A DNA stretch of 7,957 nt from an uncultured Allobaculum sp. (GCA_948467695.1 CAOKFJ010000070.1:1-7957); one strand, 5' to 3'. Numbered from the stretch's first letter, positions 1 to 6,294 are shown. The notes: generated from the letters alone by a model not told the origin. A program made the numbers and translations.

Positions 1-8
1 TTAAACCA

Positions 9-28
9 AATCTTCAGATCGCAAGATT
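9..28. repeat. Short inverted repeat past the phosphate transporter terminator
   Basis: AATCTT (9-14) and AAGATT (23-28) are perfect 6-bp arms around an 8-base loop. Read on the minus strand it follows the strong terminator at 47-90 and is itself followed by a T-rich stretch (TTTGG then TTTAA), so it may act as a weak back-up terminator. It could equally be chance in AT-rich DNA. The remaining bases 1-46 show no gene start, and the window ends here. Confidence 0.25.
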
Positions 29-46
29 CTGGGAAAAAATCGAACG

Positions 47-90
47 AAAAAAGATCCCGTACGACGTATTTTTTCGTCGCACGGGATCTT
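47..90 (-). terminator. Strong intrinsic terminator of the Na+/phosphate cotransporter gene
   Basis: Bases 51-66 pair with 75-90 over 16 positions. The only non-Watson-Crick pair (61 with 80) becomes a G-U pair in minus-strand RNA. The loop is 67-74. The minus-strand transcript leaves the stem into a run of six U (complement of 47-52, the last two also able to close the stem base). It lies about 34 bases after the stop codon at 124. On the plus strand no comparable T-run follows the stem, so its direction fits the minus-strand gene. Confidence 0.9.
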
Positions 91-123
91 GTGCTTTTCA
101 CTGAATTTTCTGGAAACGCAAAA

Positions 124-1884
124 CTAAATGGAGTACTTGGTTTCGTAATGGCGAAGCATTTCCGCGTAGTCCGGTTTCATCTCGGTTGTGTACGAACGCA
201 GATAACGGTGTACCGAGAAGTCTTTTTCCGCTTCTTTAACGGTATCGAGCGCGATCGCGGCACAGTGGTCAACGATACGCTGGAAACTCGAAATAATATC
301 CGCCTGCAGGAAGCCGGCTTCCATCGAGCAGGTACCTGCTTTCAGACGTTTGATGTGGCGTTTTTTAATCTGCGAAGCAGACAGGGAAACCAGCTGCTGC
401 AGCGCGAAAACGCGTTTGATTTCATCCACATTGTTGCTCATGAACGAATCAACAGTGATGGTCACCGCTTCTTCAGCGGCAGCCGCGATGACGTTGAGTT
501 CATCGAGCGCGTCGATTGTGAATTTCTGCTTCTTCTCTTTCATGCTCTTGGTAATGTCCGCAATGGAAAGAGCGTAGTCGCCGATCGCTTCGAAGTCGGC
601 AATCGCCTGCAGCGATTTGGAGATGTTCTGCGATTCGCGGTAGGTGACACCGGCAGCGGTCAGTTTAACCAGATACTTGCCGAGTTTTTCTTCATATTTG
701 TTGAGGGTCTGTTCCAGTTCGGAAACCTTGCGGTAGCCATCGCTCGAATAGTCGTTGAGCAGAGCCACAGCGCGAAGAACGTTTTTACGCGCTTTCTTGC
801 CCATGCCCTCCATTACATCCATCGCAGCCTGATATGCCAGATCGGGGTTGGCAAGCAGACGGCTTTCGAGTTTGTCGAAATCGCCAAGGTCTTCTTCATC
901 CGAAGCGTCTGCCGGGATGATGAGGTAAACGATATGCTTGAGCTGTTTAACAAACGGAAGCATGAGTGTCATTGTCGCTGCACGGAAGATCGTATTGATC
1001 GCGGCAATCGAGAACGGGTTCATGACATCCTGCGAGAAGTTGACCAGACCGGCCATTTCAATCGGATAGTACACCGCTGCACCGATCACTGCGGAAAGCG
1101 TAGCGGAAACCAGATAGACAAGCGACGTTCGTATACCGTCCTTGTTCGCGCCGACAGCCGCCAGAAGAACCGGGAACGATGCGCCGATTCCGATACCCAT
1201 AACCAGAGGGAACGTTGACTGGAACGTCAGCGAGCCGGTTACGGACAGCGACTGAACAACACCGACAGCCGCGGATGCCGACTGCAGAACACCAGCAGCC
1301 AGAATACCGAACAGCAGCGCGATCAGCGGGTTGTTGAGAGTAGCCATCGCGTTGATGAAGTCGGGGTTGGTTTTCAGCGGAGATACCGCGCCGGACATCA
1401 TGCTCATTCCGGTCATCAGAACCGCGAAGCCTAACAGAATGTTGCCAAACGATTTCAAACTGTCTTTCTTGGCGAACATATGGAATCCCATACCGATGAT
1501 CGCCATCACCGCAGTTATTGTGGAGGATGAGAAATAGGATGCCCAGCCCGCTCCGTCAAGGAAGGACATGCAGACAATCCATCCGGTAATGCTTGTTCCA
1601 ATGTTTGCGCCGAGAATGACGCCAATCGCCTGTGTGACTTTCATCATGCCGGAGTTTACAAAACCGACAACCATGACTGTAGTCGCGGAAGACGACTGAA
1701 TTACGCAGGTCACCGCTGTACCGAGCAAAAAGCCTTTCCAGGGTGAGTTGGTCAGCCGGTACAGGATCATCTCCATCTTGTTACCAGCGACTCGTTTCAG
1801 ACCGTCGGACATGGAGCTCATTCCAAAGAGGAAAAGCGCCACGCCAGTGAGCAGTCCGAGAACCATTGTTACTGTCTCATTCAT
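124..1884 (-). CDS. Na+/phosphate cotransporter, NptA/PNaS family, with C-terminal PhoU-like domain
   Basis: Probable sodium-driven phosphate importer of the cytoplasmic membrane, 586 residues. The N-terminal half (about 5-325) is hydrophobic and carries the two inverted Na/Pi-cotransport repeats of this family. The first has the hallmark QSSSATT at 63-69 followed by GANIGTS at 92-98. The second has the degenerate QSASA at 201-205 followed by a Gly-rich GIGIGAS segment near 230-236. Residues from about 340 to 560 are charged and helical and look like a PhoU domain, with FEAIGDYA (431-438) and RIVDHCAAIA (536-545) in the places of the two PhoU metal-binding motifs. The start at 1884 is chosen because GGAG lies 6 bases before it and the family begins with a hydrophobic helix here. 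The frame stays open upstream to 2076, but that stretch is not transporter-like. It has its own terminator and a promoter candidate, so it is probably monocistronic. Phosphate as substrate comes from family knowledge; PhoU fusions often gate uptake. Confidence 0.93.
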   Translation of the reverse strand: MNETVTMVLGLLTGVALFLFGMSSMSDGLKRVAGNKMEMILYRLTNSPWKGFLLGTAVTCVIQSSSATTVMVVGFVNSGMMKVTQAIGVILGANIGTSITGWIVCMSFLDGAGWASYFSSSTITAVMAIIGMGFHMFAKKDSLKSFGNILLGFAVLMTGMSMMSGAVSPLKTNPDFINAMATLNNPLIALLFGILAAGVLQSASAAVGVVQSLSVTGSLTFQSTFPLVMGIGIGASFPVLLAAVGANKDGIRTSLVYLVSATLSAVIGAAVYYPIEMAGLVNFSQDVMNPFSIAAINTIFRAATMTLMLPFVKQLKHIVYLIIPADASDEEDLGDFDKLESRLLANPDLAYQAAMDVMEGMGKKARKNVLRAVALLNDYSSDGYRKVSELEQTLNKYEEKLGKYLVKLTAAGVTYRESQNISKSLQAIADFEAIGDYALSIADITKSMKEKKQKFTIDALDELNVIAAAAEEAVTITVDSFMSNNVDEIKRVFALQQLVSLSASQIKKRHIKRLKAGTCSMEAGFLQADIISSFQRIVDHCAAIALDTVKEAEKDFSVHRYLRSYTTEMKPDYAEMLRHYETKYSI

Positions 1885-1983
1885 TCTTTTCTCCATTCCC
1901 TTTCGGGATCGATTCACAATTAAATCTATTGTTTCATTTTCTTTCCCATCTAACAATAGGACAGAACTTACGCGAATTGAACA

Positions 1984-2000
1984 GTGTGATTTTTTCACAC
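1984..2000. promoter_or_regulatory. Perfect inverted repeat in the cotransporter leader
   Basis: GTGTGA (1984-1989) and TCACAC (1995-2000) are separated by five T. The position is about 100 bases upstream of the cotransporter start, inside the predicted 5' leader. It could be a leader hairpin or a dyad operator. It resembles a CRP/FNR-type site, but its half-sites TGTGA/TCACA are 5 bases apart where CRP needs 6. No U-run follows on the minus strand, so it is not a terminator. A second, weaker stem (CTTGC 2023-2027 with GCAAG 2035-2039) lies just upstream in the same leader. Confidence 0.4.
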
Positions 2001-2078
2001 CTGACATGGGGTTTCTTTCCGGCTTGCGGATACAGCAAGGACTGTTGTTTAGAGAATTTTTCGATTTTCCTTTCACTT

Positions 2079-2107
2079 ATTTTACATTCCCGAAACCGCC
2101 CTATGAA
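2079..2107 (-). promoter_or_regulatory. Candidate sigma-A promoter for the cotransporter gene
   Basis: On the minus strand TTCATA (2102-2107; four of six to TTGACA) is followed after exactly 17 bases by TAAAAT (2079-2084; five of six to TATAAT). Transcription would start near 2072, giving a leader of about 190 bases. It lies downstream of the malQ terminator, so it would drive the cotransporter independently. Predicted from consensus only. Confidence 0.45.
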
Positions 2108-2119
2108 GACTGCACCGCT

Positions 2120-2133
2120 CTGTTTCGATACAG
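2120..2133. promoter_or_regulatory. Near-palindrome upstream of the cotransporter -35 box
   Basis: CTGTTTCGATACAG is a 14-base dyad with 12 of 14 symmetric positions, centred about 22 bases upstream of the candidate -35 box. CGATAC (2126-2131) also has a perfect inverted partner GTATCG at 2151-2156. The placement suits a regulator site, but no known consensus such as a PhoP box was recognised, and chance is possible. Confidence 0.25.
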
Positions 2134-2210
2134 CTTTTCCCTATATGCAGGTATCGTCTCCATGAAGCTTTACAGCCGGCTTCTTTGCACGCCGCCGCTT
2201 TGGGCAAGCG

Positions 2211-2241
2211 AAAACCGGCTGCCGTTCTCTGGCAGCCGGTT
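2211..2241 (-). terminator. Intrinsic terminator of malQ
   Basis: A perfect 11-bp stem pairs 2213-2223 with 2231-2241 around a 7-base loop. In minus-strand RNA it is followed by UUUU (the first two overlapping the stem base). It begins 21 bases after the malQ stop codon. A third copy of the arm (CAGCCGG, 2173-2179) lies further downstream and could pair with 2215-2221. Because it is made after the terminator, it is unlikely to act as an antiterminator. Confidence 0.8.
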
Positions 2242-2262
2242 GAATGCAGATTTCAGTTCAGC

Positions 2263-3816
2263 TTATTTTTCAGCCTGTGCTGCAAGGCATTCTTCATCGT
2301 CGGGCGCGCAGGTTTTTTCTTCTTTTTTCGGCTGCGGAGCACGTCCGTACAGCTTGGTGAGATATGTCAGTCCGCCTTCGATATCATCAGTGAGCCAGTC
2401 GGGACGCAGACGCCATGTCCAGTTGCCCTGTGCTTTTCCAGGAGTGTTCATACGGGCAGAGGAATCGAGGTTGAGCAGATCCTGTGCCTGCAGAATCGAT
2501 GTATCGCTAGGCGACGCAACAACGCAGCGCATCATTTCCCAGTTGTACTCCGCGGGATTGTAAGCATCCATGAAGTCGCATGCGTATTTGCGGTCCTGCT
2601 CGTCAATCGCCTGGAACCATCCCTGAATGGTGTCGTTGTCGTGCGTGCCGGCGTATGCGATCGAGTTTTTCGGATAGTTGTACGGGAGATACTCGCTGCC
2701 CGATCCATCGCGGGAATCAAAAGCGAATTCGAGAATCTTCATTCCGGGGAATCCGGACTCGGCAAGCATTTCCTTGACGGAATCGGTCAAGAAGCCGAGG
2801 TCTTCAGCAACAATATTTTTCTTGCCGATCTTCTCTTCCATGACTTTGAACAGATCGATGCCCGGGCCTTTCATCCACTGGCCTTTTCTTGCATTTTCGG
2901 AGCCGTAGGGAATGGAATAGTAGGAATCGAAGCCGCGGAAATGGTCGATGCGCAGAATGTCGAAGACTTCTGTCATATGCGCGATACGGCGAATCCACCA
3001 TTCATAGCCCGTGGATTTGTGATAGTCCCAGTCGTAGAGCGGGTTGCCCCAGAGCTGACCATCTGCCGAGAATCCATCAGGCGGGCAGCCGGCAACTGCA
3101 GAAGGTTTTCCCTCTTCATCAAGAACAAACAGATCCGGGTTGCTCCATGCATCTACAGAATCAAGAGCAACATAGATCGGCAGGTCGCCGAGAATTTCAA
3201 CGCCATGTTCGTTGGCGTATTTGCGCAGAGCGTTCCACTGTTTGAAGAACAGATACTGCATGACCTTGTAGTAGTCCATGCGGGCTTTGTTCTCTTCTTT
3301 CCATGCATTGGCTTTCAGAGGATCGTAAATGCGGTGCTCATCATCCCATTCGAGCCACGCTTTGCCGCCGTTGGCGTCTTTGAGCGCCATGAACAGCGCA
3401 TAGTCTTCCAGCCAGTGCTGGTTAGCCGTGCAGAAGTTTGCATAGTCGGGATCCGGATTCTGCAGGAAACGGTTTACCGCAATCTGAAGGATCGGATAGC
3501 GCTGGTTGTACATTTTGCCGAAATCGACACGGTCGATCTCATCGCCCCACTGCATGTGGGAGTATTCATCAGTTTCAAGCAGACCGTCTTTTGCGAGCAG
3601 GTCAAGATCGATGAAATAGGGGTTGCCCGCAAAGGTCGAGTAGGAAGCATAGGGCGAATCGCCAAAGCCTGTGGGGCAAAGCGGAAGCACCTGCCAGATG
3701 GACTGTTTGGTGCGTTCCAGAAAGTCGACAAAGTCGTATGCCGACTGACCGAGCGTTCCGATTCCATAGGGGGAAGGAAGGCTCGAAATGTGAAGAAGAA
3801 TTCCGTTTTTTCGCAT
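2263..3816 (-). CDS. malQ: 4-alpha-glucanotransferase (amylomaltase, GH77)
   Basis: Cytoplasmic disproportionating enzyme that moves alpha-1,4-glucan segments between maltodextrins and releases glucose. At 517 residues it is the usual length of bacterial type I amylomaltases. The N terminus has the family signature of a Leu-His-Ile stretch, SSLPSPYGIG (11-20), and WQVLPLCPTG (41-50) before GDSPYASYS. The catalytic residues are all present: nucleophile Asp291 in RIDHFRG, acid/base Glu338 in AEDLG, and stabilising Asp393 in THDNDT. GNWTWRL (464-470) is also typical. The start at 3816 is chosen because GH77 proteins begin right at this motif; the open frame running up to 3915 is unlike the family. 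The ribosome site is weak (GAGA or AAGAG). The last 25 residues form a charged Lys/Glu/Asp tail with two Cys, beyond the usual end of the fold. It lies downstream of a sugar ABC operon but behind a terminator, so it is a separate unit. Confidence 0.96.
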   Translation of the reverse strand: MRKNGILLHISSLPSPYGIGTLGQSAYDFVDFLERTKQSIWQVLPLCPTGFGDSPYASYSTFAGNPYFIDLDLLAKDGLLETDEYSHMQWGDEIDRVDFGKMYNQRYPILQIAVNRFLQNPDPDYANFCTANQHWLEDYALFMALKDANGGKAWLEWDDEHRIYDPLKANAWKEENKARMDYYKVMQYLFFKQWNALRKYANEHGVEILGDLPIYVALDSVDAWSNPDLFVLDEEGKPSAVAGCPPDGFSADGQLWGNPLYDWDYHKSTGYEWWIRRIAHMTEVFDILRIDHFRGFDSYYSIPYGSENARKGQWMKGPGIDLFKVMEEKIGKKNIVAEDLGFLTDSVKEMLAESGFPGMKILEFAFDSRDGSGSEYLPYNYPKNSIAYAGTHDNDTIQGWFQAIDEQDRKYACDFMDAYNPAEYNWEMMRCVVASPSDTSILQAQDLLNLDSSARMNTPGKAQGNWTWRLRPDWLTDDIEGGLTYLTKLYGRAPQPKKEEKTCAPDDEECLAAQAEK

Positions 3817-3878
3817 AGCTCTTGTTCTCTTTCTATTTGAATCTCGTGTAAATCTCTGAATGAAGCATAAGGCAATAC

Positions 3879-3897
3879 GTGTCCGAAATGCGGACGC
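3879..3897. other. Small hairpin in the malQ leader
   Basis: GTCCG (3881-3885) and CGGAC (3891-3895) form a perfect stem with a 5-base loop, extendable by a G-T and a G-C pair. It sits 63 to 80 bases upstream of the malQ start. No U-run follows on the minus strand, so it is not a terminator. It contains a GCGTCCGC core related to the repeat seen in the transporter operon gaps. Confidence 0.3.
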
Positions 3898-3950
3898 AGC
3901 GAAGGGGCAGACCATGATATGAGCGTCTGTCGATCCGTTTTTGAATAAAT

Positions 3951-3985
3951 GGTGATCGTGTCACCTGACCGCGATGAAGCGCGGT
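3951..3985. other. Two adjacent inverted repeats in the malQ upstream region
   Basis: GGTGA (3951-3955) pairs with TCACC (3961-3965), and ACCGCG (3968-3973) pairs with CGCGGT (3980-3985). CACC at 3962-3965 could instead pair with GGTG at 3983-3986, so the two hairpins might exchange. They lie in the predicted 5' leader of malQ. No riboswitch class was recognised. Confidence 0.3.
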
Positions 3986-3986
3986 G

Positions 3987-4000
3987 TGTTCATGCATACA
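3987..4000. promoter_or_regulatory. Possible operator dyad next to the malQ -10 candidate
   Basis: A 14-base sequence reads TGT, two free bases, ATGCAT, two free bases, ACA, with 10 of 14 positions in symmetric pairs. It abuts the candidate -10 box at 4000-4005 and would overlap the transcription start, a usual place for a repressor site. No regulator gene lies in the window to pair with it. Confidence 0.3.
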
Positions 4001-4028
4001 GTTTAACCGATTTCATTTCGATTTGTTG
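4000..4028 (-). promoter_or_regulatory. Weak candidate promoter for malQ
   Basis: On the minus strand TAAACT (4000-4005) matches TATAAT at four of six positions. The -35 window 17 bases upstream (4023-4028) reads CAACAA and does not resemble TTGACA. That window lies inside the first unit of the phased TTGC array, an arrangement typical of promoters that need an activator bound at tandem sites. A further weak option is TTGCCT followed after 17 bases by TTTACA, closer to the gene (about 3849-3877). Neither is strong. Confidence 0.25.
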
Positions 4029-4080
4029 CATCGATTTGCTAAATGTTGCGTTTTGTTGCGAATTTTTGCATTAAGTTGCA
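4021..4080. repeat. Six TTGC motifs in exact 10-bp phase
   Basis: TTGC occurs at 4026, 4036, 4046, 4056, 4066 and 4076, each exactly 10 bases from the last, in AT-rich units resembling TTTTGTTGCG. On the minus strand each unit reads GCAA followed by an A/T-rich stretch. A degenerate seventh copy (TTTC) fits the phase at 4016. The next positions at either end do not continue the pattern. Ten bases is about one helical turn, so all motifs face one side of the DNA, as in tandem binding sites of OmpR/PhoB-type regulators or in curved DNA. It lies about 205 to 264 bases upstream of malQ, next to its weak promoter candidate. The period is not a multiple of three, so this is not a coding repeat. Confidence 0.75.
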
Positions 4081-4305
4081 GGAAAGGCAGATTGTGCGCC
4101 TTTTGATGAAGCCAAATCAGAAAAAGCGAGACGATTTCGAGATGTCTCTTCACCGCATTTTGATGAAAAAGTCTGGATAGCCCTTTCAAGAAATCCGGTT
4201 TGCGACAAGTCAGACTAGAGAATCCTACCATCTTGAGCGCCATGGGACAAAATCCATTTGTTTTCTGAACGCTTTTTCGCTCTGTTTCTGCACACTCTGC
4301 TTTTC
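4081..4305. other. Gene-free stretch between the malQ upstream array and the transporter terminator
   Basis: No convincing gene is seen. A 76-codon minus-strand frame (4013-4243) lacks a ribosome binding site, and its end is made of the phased repeat. One fold is visible: AGTCTG (4170-4175) with CAGACT (4211-4216), plus GGAT/ATCC (4175-4178 with 4193-4196). In minus-strand RNA it is followed by five U, so it may be a weak terminator or end of a small RNA. No promoter for such an RNA was found. Confidence 0.3.
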
Positions 4306-4333
4306 AAAAATGGCCGGATGCAGCATCCGGCCA
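4306..4333 (-). terminator. Intrinsic terminator of the sugar ABC operon
   Basis: A perfect 10-bp GC-rich stem pairs 4311-4320 with 4324-4333 around a 3-base loop (CAG). In minus-strand RNA it leads directly into UUUUU (4306-4310). It lies about 107 bases beyond the stop codon of the last permease gene and closes the transporter operon before malQ. Confidence 0.9.
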
Positions 4334-4396
4334 TACGTTTCTGAATATATCGATCAAATTTCTTCGTCTTCTGCTATGCCTTTAAAGCGGTTCGTT

Positions 4397-4411
4397 GCAT
4401 AACGTCCGCCA
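4397..4411. repeat. GTCCGCC-containing short repeat, copy 1
   Basis: This 15-base stretch ending in CGTCCGCCA matches 6266-6280 at 13 of 15 positions. It lies between the stop codon of the malG-like gene and the operon terminator. A looser copy is at 6148-6169. Role unknown. Confidence 0.4.
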
Positions 4412-4440
4412 TTCGGGGCAAAGCCGGAATGCAGCTGCTG

Positions 4441-5286
4441 CTAACCTTTGACAGCGCCTGCCGCAACACCTTTGATGATGTGTTTCTGACCGAGAATGTA
4501 GACGATGATGATTGGAATGATCGTCATAATAATGGAAGCCATCATCGGTCCCATCGAAACTTTTCCATAGCTTCCGCGTAAGTACTGAATCAGCATCGGG
4601 ATGGTCTTGTACTTGGTAATGTCCAGAACCAGCGTCGGCAGCAGGTAGTCGTTCCAGATCCACATTGCCTGAAGAATCGTTACCGAAACGAGAGTCGGTT
4701 TGAGAATCGGCATAACGACTTTAAAGAATGTCTGGATCGGATTGCAGCCGTCGATCATGGCCGCTTCTTCGATTTCCACCGGAATGGATTTAACGAAGCC
4801 CGCAAACATGAATACCGCAAGTCCGGCTCCAAAGCCCAGGTAAATCACCCAGATGTTATACGGCGTGTTCAGTTTCAGCTGGTCGGCAGTCTGCGAGAGC
4901 GTAAACATAACCATCTGGAACGGAACAACCATAGAGAATACAAACAGGTAGTACAGGAAGTTGTTGAACTTGGTCTGCACGCGTGTGATGTACCATGCGC
5001 ACATCGAGCAGCAGATGATGATCGCCAGAACAGATGTGATGGTAATCAGCGTCGAATAGCCAAGAGATTTCAGAAATCCCTGCGAATTGATCGCGTTGGC
5101 GTAGTTGGCAAAGCCTGCCATTTCAGACGCCGTGGGCATATTGAATACAGTGCTGGTGGAGATGGCGCTCTCAAGCTTGAGCGAGTTGACCAGGATCATG
5201 AATACAGGATAGATCCAGAGCACAGCGAGAATCGCCATGACGATAAACAGAATAATCTGCTTCGCGTTCGATTTTTCTTTTGTCAT
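4441..5286 (-). CDS. Carbohydrate ABC transporter permease, MalG type (CUT1)
   Basis: Inner-membrane subunit that, with the MalF-like protein, forms the sugar channel. At 281 residues it is normal for the family. It has a first membrane helix at about 11-35, an extracytoplasmic loop, then a block of helices from about 73 to 265. The cytoplasmic EAA loop that docks the ATPase is at 173-196 (EEAAMIDGCNPIQTFFKVVMP). The C terminus GQKHIIKGVAAGAVKG is characteristic of MalG-type proteins. The start overlaps the stop of the MalF-like gene by ATGA, and a full AAGGAGG lies 7 bases before the ATG inside that gene, so translational coupling is likely. It is the last gene before the operon terminator. 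Membership of CUT1 (oligosaccharide transporters) is clear. The actual sugar cannot be read from the permease; maltodextrin is suggested only by the nearby malQ. Confidence 0.93.
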   Translation of the reverse strand: MTKEKSNAKQIILFIVMAILAVLWIYPVFMILVNSLKLESAISTSTVFNMPTASEMAGFANYANAINSQGFLKSLGYSTLITITSVLAIIICCSMCAWYITRVQTKFNNFLYYLFVFSMVVPFQMVMFTLSQTADQLKLNTPYNIWVIYLGFGAGLAVFMFAGFVKSIPVEIEEAAMIDGCNPIQTFFKVVMPILKPTLVSVTILQAMWIWNDYLLPTLVLDITKYKTIPMLIQYLRGSYGKVSMGPMMASIIMTIIPIIIVYILGQKHIIKGVAAGAVKG

Positions 5287-6134
5287 GCCTGAACCTCCTT
5301 GCTGCGGGTGGCTCTAAGCTGCCAGAAGCCGATCAGAATAACAACTGCCGAGAAAATGACAGACTTCGCCTGACCGATGCCTTTCCATGCGGCACCGGCG
5401 CGTCCGTAGAATGTGTAGTAAATGTTCAGCGCCAGCATGTCGGTCATGTGGTTCGGTTCGCCGTTGGTCAGCGCCAGGTTCTGGTCGAACAGTTTGAGCG
5501 AGTTGGTCAGTGTCAGGAAGACACAGATGGTGATGGACGGCATCATCATCGGAATCTTGACCTTCCACAGAATCTGCCAGTCGGTCGCGCCGTCGATGCG
5601 GGCGGCTTCAACCAGATCGTCGGGAACGTTCTGCAGTCCGGCGATGTAAATGATCATCATGTAGCCGATCTGCTGCCAGCACATCAGAATGATGATGCCC
5701 CAGTAGCCGGCTGTCGGGTTCAGTTTAAGCAGAGGCTGTCCGCACAGCGACAGAACACCGTTGATCAGAATCTGCCAGATGTAGCCCAGCACGATGCCGC
5801 CGATGAGGTTCGGCATAAAGAAGATGGTACGGAAGAAATTGGTGCCTTTCAGTTTCTGGGTCAGCGCCATGGCAAGCGCGAAAGCCAGAATATTGATGGC
5901 GAGAATATTGACAATCGTCACCGCAATGGTGAATCCTGCCGAACGCAGAAAGAGCGGATCGGTCAGGGCGCTGACGTAGTTGCCAAAGCCGATGAACTTT
6001 GCGTTTCCTACTGTTGTGAATTTGCAGAATGAAAGATACAGACCTTCAATAAACGGAACGATAAATCCGATGGTGAAAGCCAGCAGAGTCGGAAGCACAA
6101 AGATCCAGCCGTATTTTTTCAAAGCTTTTTCCAT
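5283..6134 (-). CDS. Carbohydrate ABC transporter permease, MalF type (CUT1)
   Basis: Membrane partner of the MalG-like protein, 283 residues. It is the short form common in Gram-positive bacteria, lacking the extra helices and large P2 loop of enteric MalF. The first helix is at about 9-30 and is followed by the family pattern LYLSFCKF (32-39) and FIGFGNYV (47-54). Further helices lie at about 67-92, 105-130, 144-166, 200-212 and 255-275. The EAA loop for ATPase contact is at 174-199 (LVEAARIDGATDWQILWKVKIP). AAGGAG sits 6 bases before the ATG. It is separated from the binding-protein gene by 260 bases that hold a terminator-like hairpin and a promoter candidate, and it overlaps the next gene by four bases. 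No ATPase gene follows, so the complex must recruit one from elsewhere. Confidence 0.93.
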   Translation of the reverse strand: MEKALKKYGWIFVLPTLLAFTIGFIVPFIEGLYLSFCKFTTVGNAKFIGFGNYVSALTDPLFLRSAGFTIAVTIVNILAINILAFALAMALTQKLKGTNFFRTIFFMPNLIGGIVLGYIWQILINGVLSLCGQPLLKLNPTAGYWGIIILMCWQQIGYMMIIYIAGLQNVPDDLVEAARIDGATDWQILWKVKIPMMMPSITICVFLTLTNSLKLFDQNLALTNGEPNHMTDMLALNIYYTFYGRAGAAWKGIGQAKSVIFSAVVILIGFWQLRATRSKEVQA

Positions 6135-6147
6135 AAGCTGCTCCTTG

Positions 6148-6169
6148 TGTTTTGAGCGAAATGTCCGCC
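6148..6169. repeat. Short repeat beside the malF-like ribosome binding site, copy 3
   Basis: This 22-base stretch starts TGTTTT and ends GTCCGCC. It matches 6258-6279 at 17 of 22 positions in the same orientation, 110 bases away. It lies immediately upstream of the ribosome binding site of the MalF-like gene. It could be a duplicated leader segment or a protein site. Confidence 0.4.
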
Positions 6170-6175
6170 CGCCTG

Positions 6176-6229
6176 CGATCTGGACAAACTTTGAGCAGAG
6201 ATCGGGAGGACGAATTTCCGTTGAAATTC
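6176..6229. other. Two inverted repeats in the malF-like leader
   Basis: GAATTTC (6212-6218) and GAAATTC (6223-6229) form a perfect 7-bp stem with a 4-base loop. CGATCT (6176-6181) and AGATCG (6199-6204) form a 6-bp stem with a 17-base loop. Both are in the leader between the intercistronic terminator and the MalF-like start. They could be RNA hairpins or dyad operators. No U-run follows either of them on the minus strand. Confidence 0.35.
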
Positions 6230-6257
6230 AAATGATGTAAAGATGAATGATGCGGAT

Positions 6258-6280
6258 TGTTTTATGCAAAGCGTCCGCCA
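6258..6280. repeat. GTCCGCC-containing short repeat, copy 2
   Basis: This copy shares 17 of 22 positions with 6148-6169, and its last 15 bases share 13 positions with 4397-4411. It overlaps the spacer and -10 of the candidate internal promoter, so it could also be a regulator site. Confidence 0.4.
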
Positions 6281-6289
6281 GTGAGGCAA
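6261..6289 (-). promoter_or_regulatory. Candidate internal promoter for the two permease genes
   Basis: On the minus strand TTGCCT (6284-6289; four of six) is followed after exactly 17 bases by CATAAA (6261-6266; four of six). It starts just after the U-tract of the intercistronic terminator, where a restart promoter would be expected. The leader to the MalF-like start would be about 120 bases. The match is weak. Confidence 0.3.
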
Positions 6290-6294
6290 TTGAT

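Noticed and set aside
1984..2000. CRP-type binding site (TGTGA...TCACA)
   Set aside because: The half-sites are 5 bases apart where CRP sites have 6, and the host looks like Bacillota, where classical CRP control is not expected.
1885..2076. N-terminal extension of the phosphate cotransporter starting at 2076
   Set aside because: The start at 1884 has a well-placed GGAG, the extra 64 residues are not membrane-like, and the segment holds leader inverted repeats.
2173..2239. Attenuator formed by three alternating CAGCCGG/CCGGCTG arms after malQ
   Set aside because: On the minus strand the terminator arms are made first and the third arm last, the wrong order for antitermination, and no gene start sits directly behind it.
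2185..3840. A 551-codon plus-strand open frame opposite malQ, and similar long frames at 91-1218 and 6257-7648
   Set aside because: They lie antisense to intact, clearly recognised genes, have no recognisable domains or membrane pattern, and follow from the codon use of the real genes.
3817..3915. N-terminal extension of MalQ starting at 3915
   Set aside because: GH77 proteins begin at the MRKNGILLHI motif, and the extra 33 residues are rich in Arg/Cys with no family similarity.
4021..4080. CRISPR array or replication iterons
   Set aside because: The unit is only 10 bases with a 4-base fixed core, no spacers, no cas genes, and no replication gene nearby.
4013..4243. A 76-codon minus-strand frame in the malQ upstream gap
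   Set aside because: No ribosome binding site precedes its ATG, the protein resembles nothing known, and its C terminus is simply the 10-bp phased repeat read in one frame.
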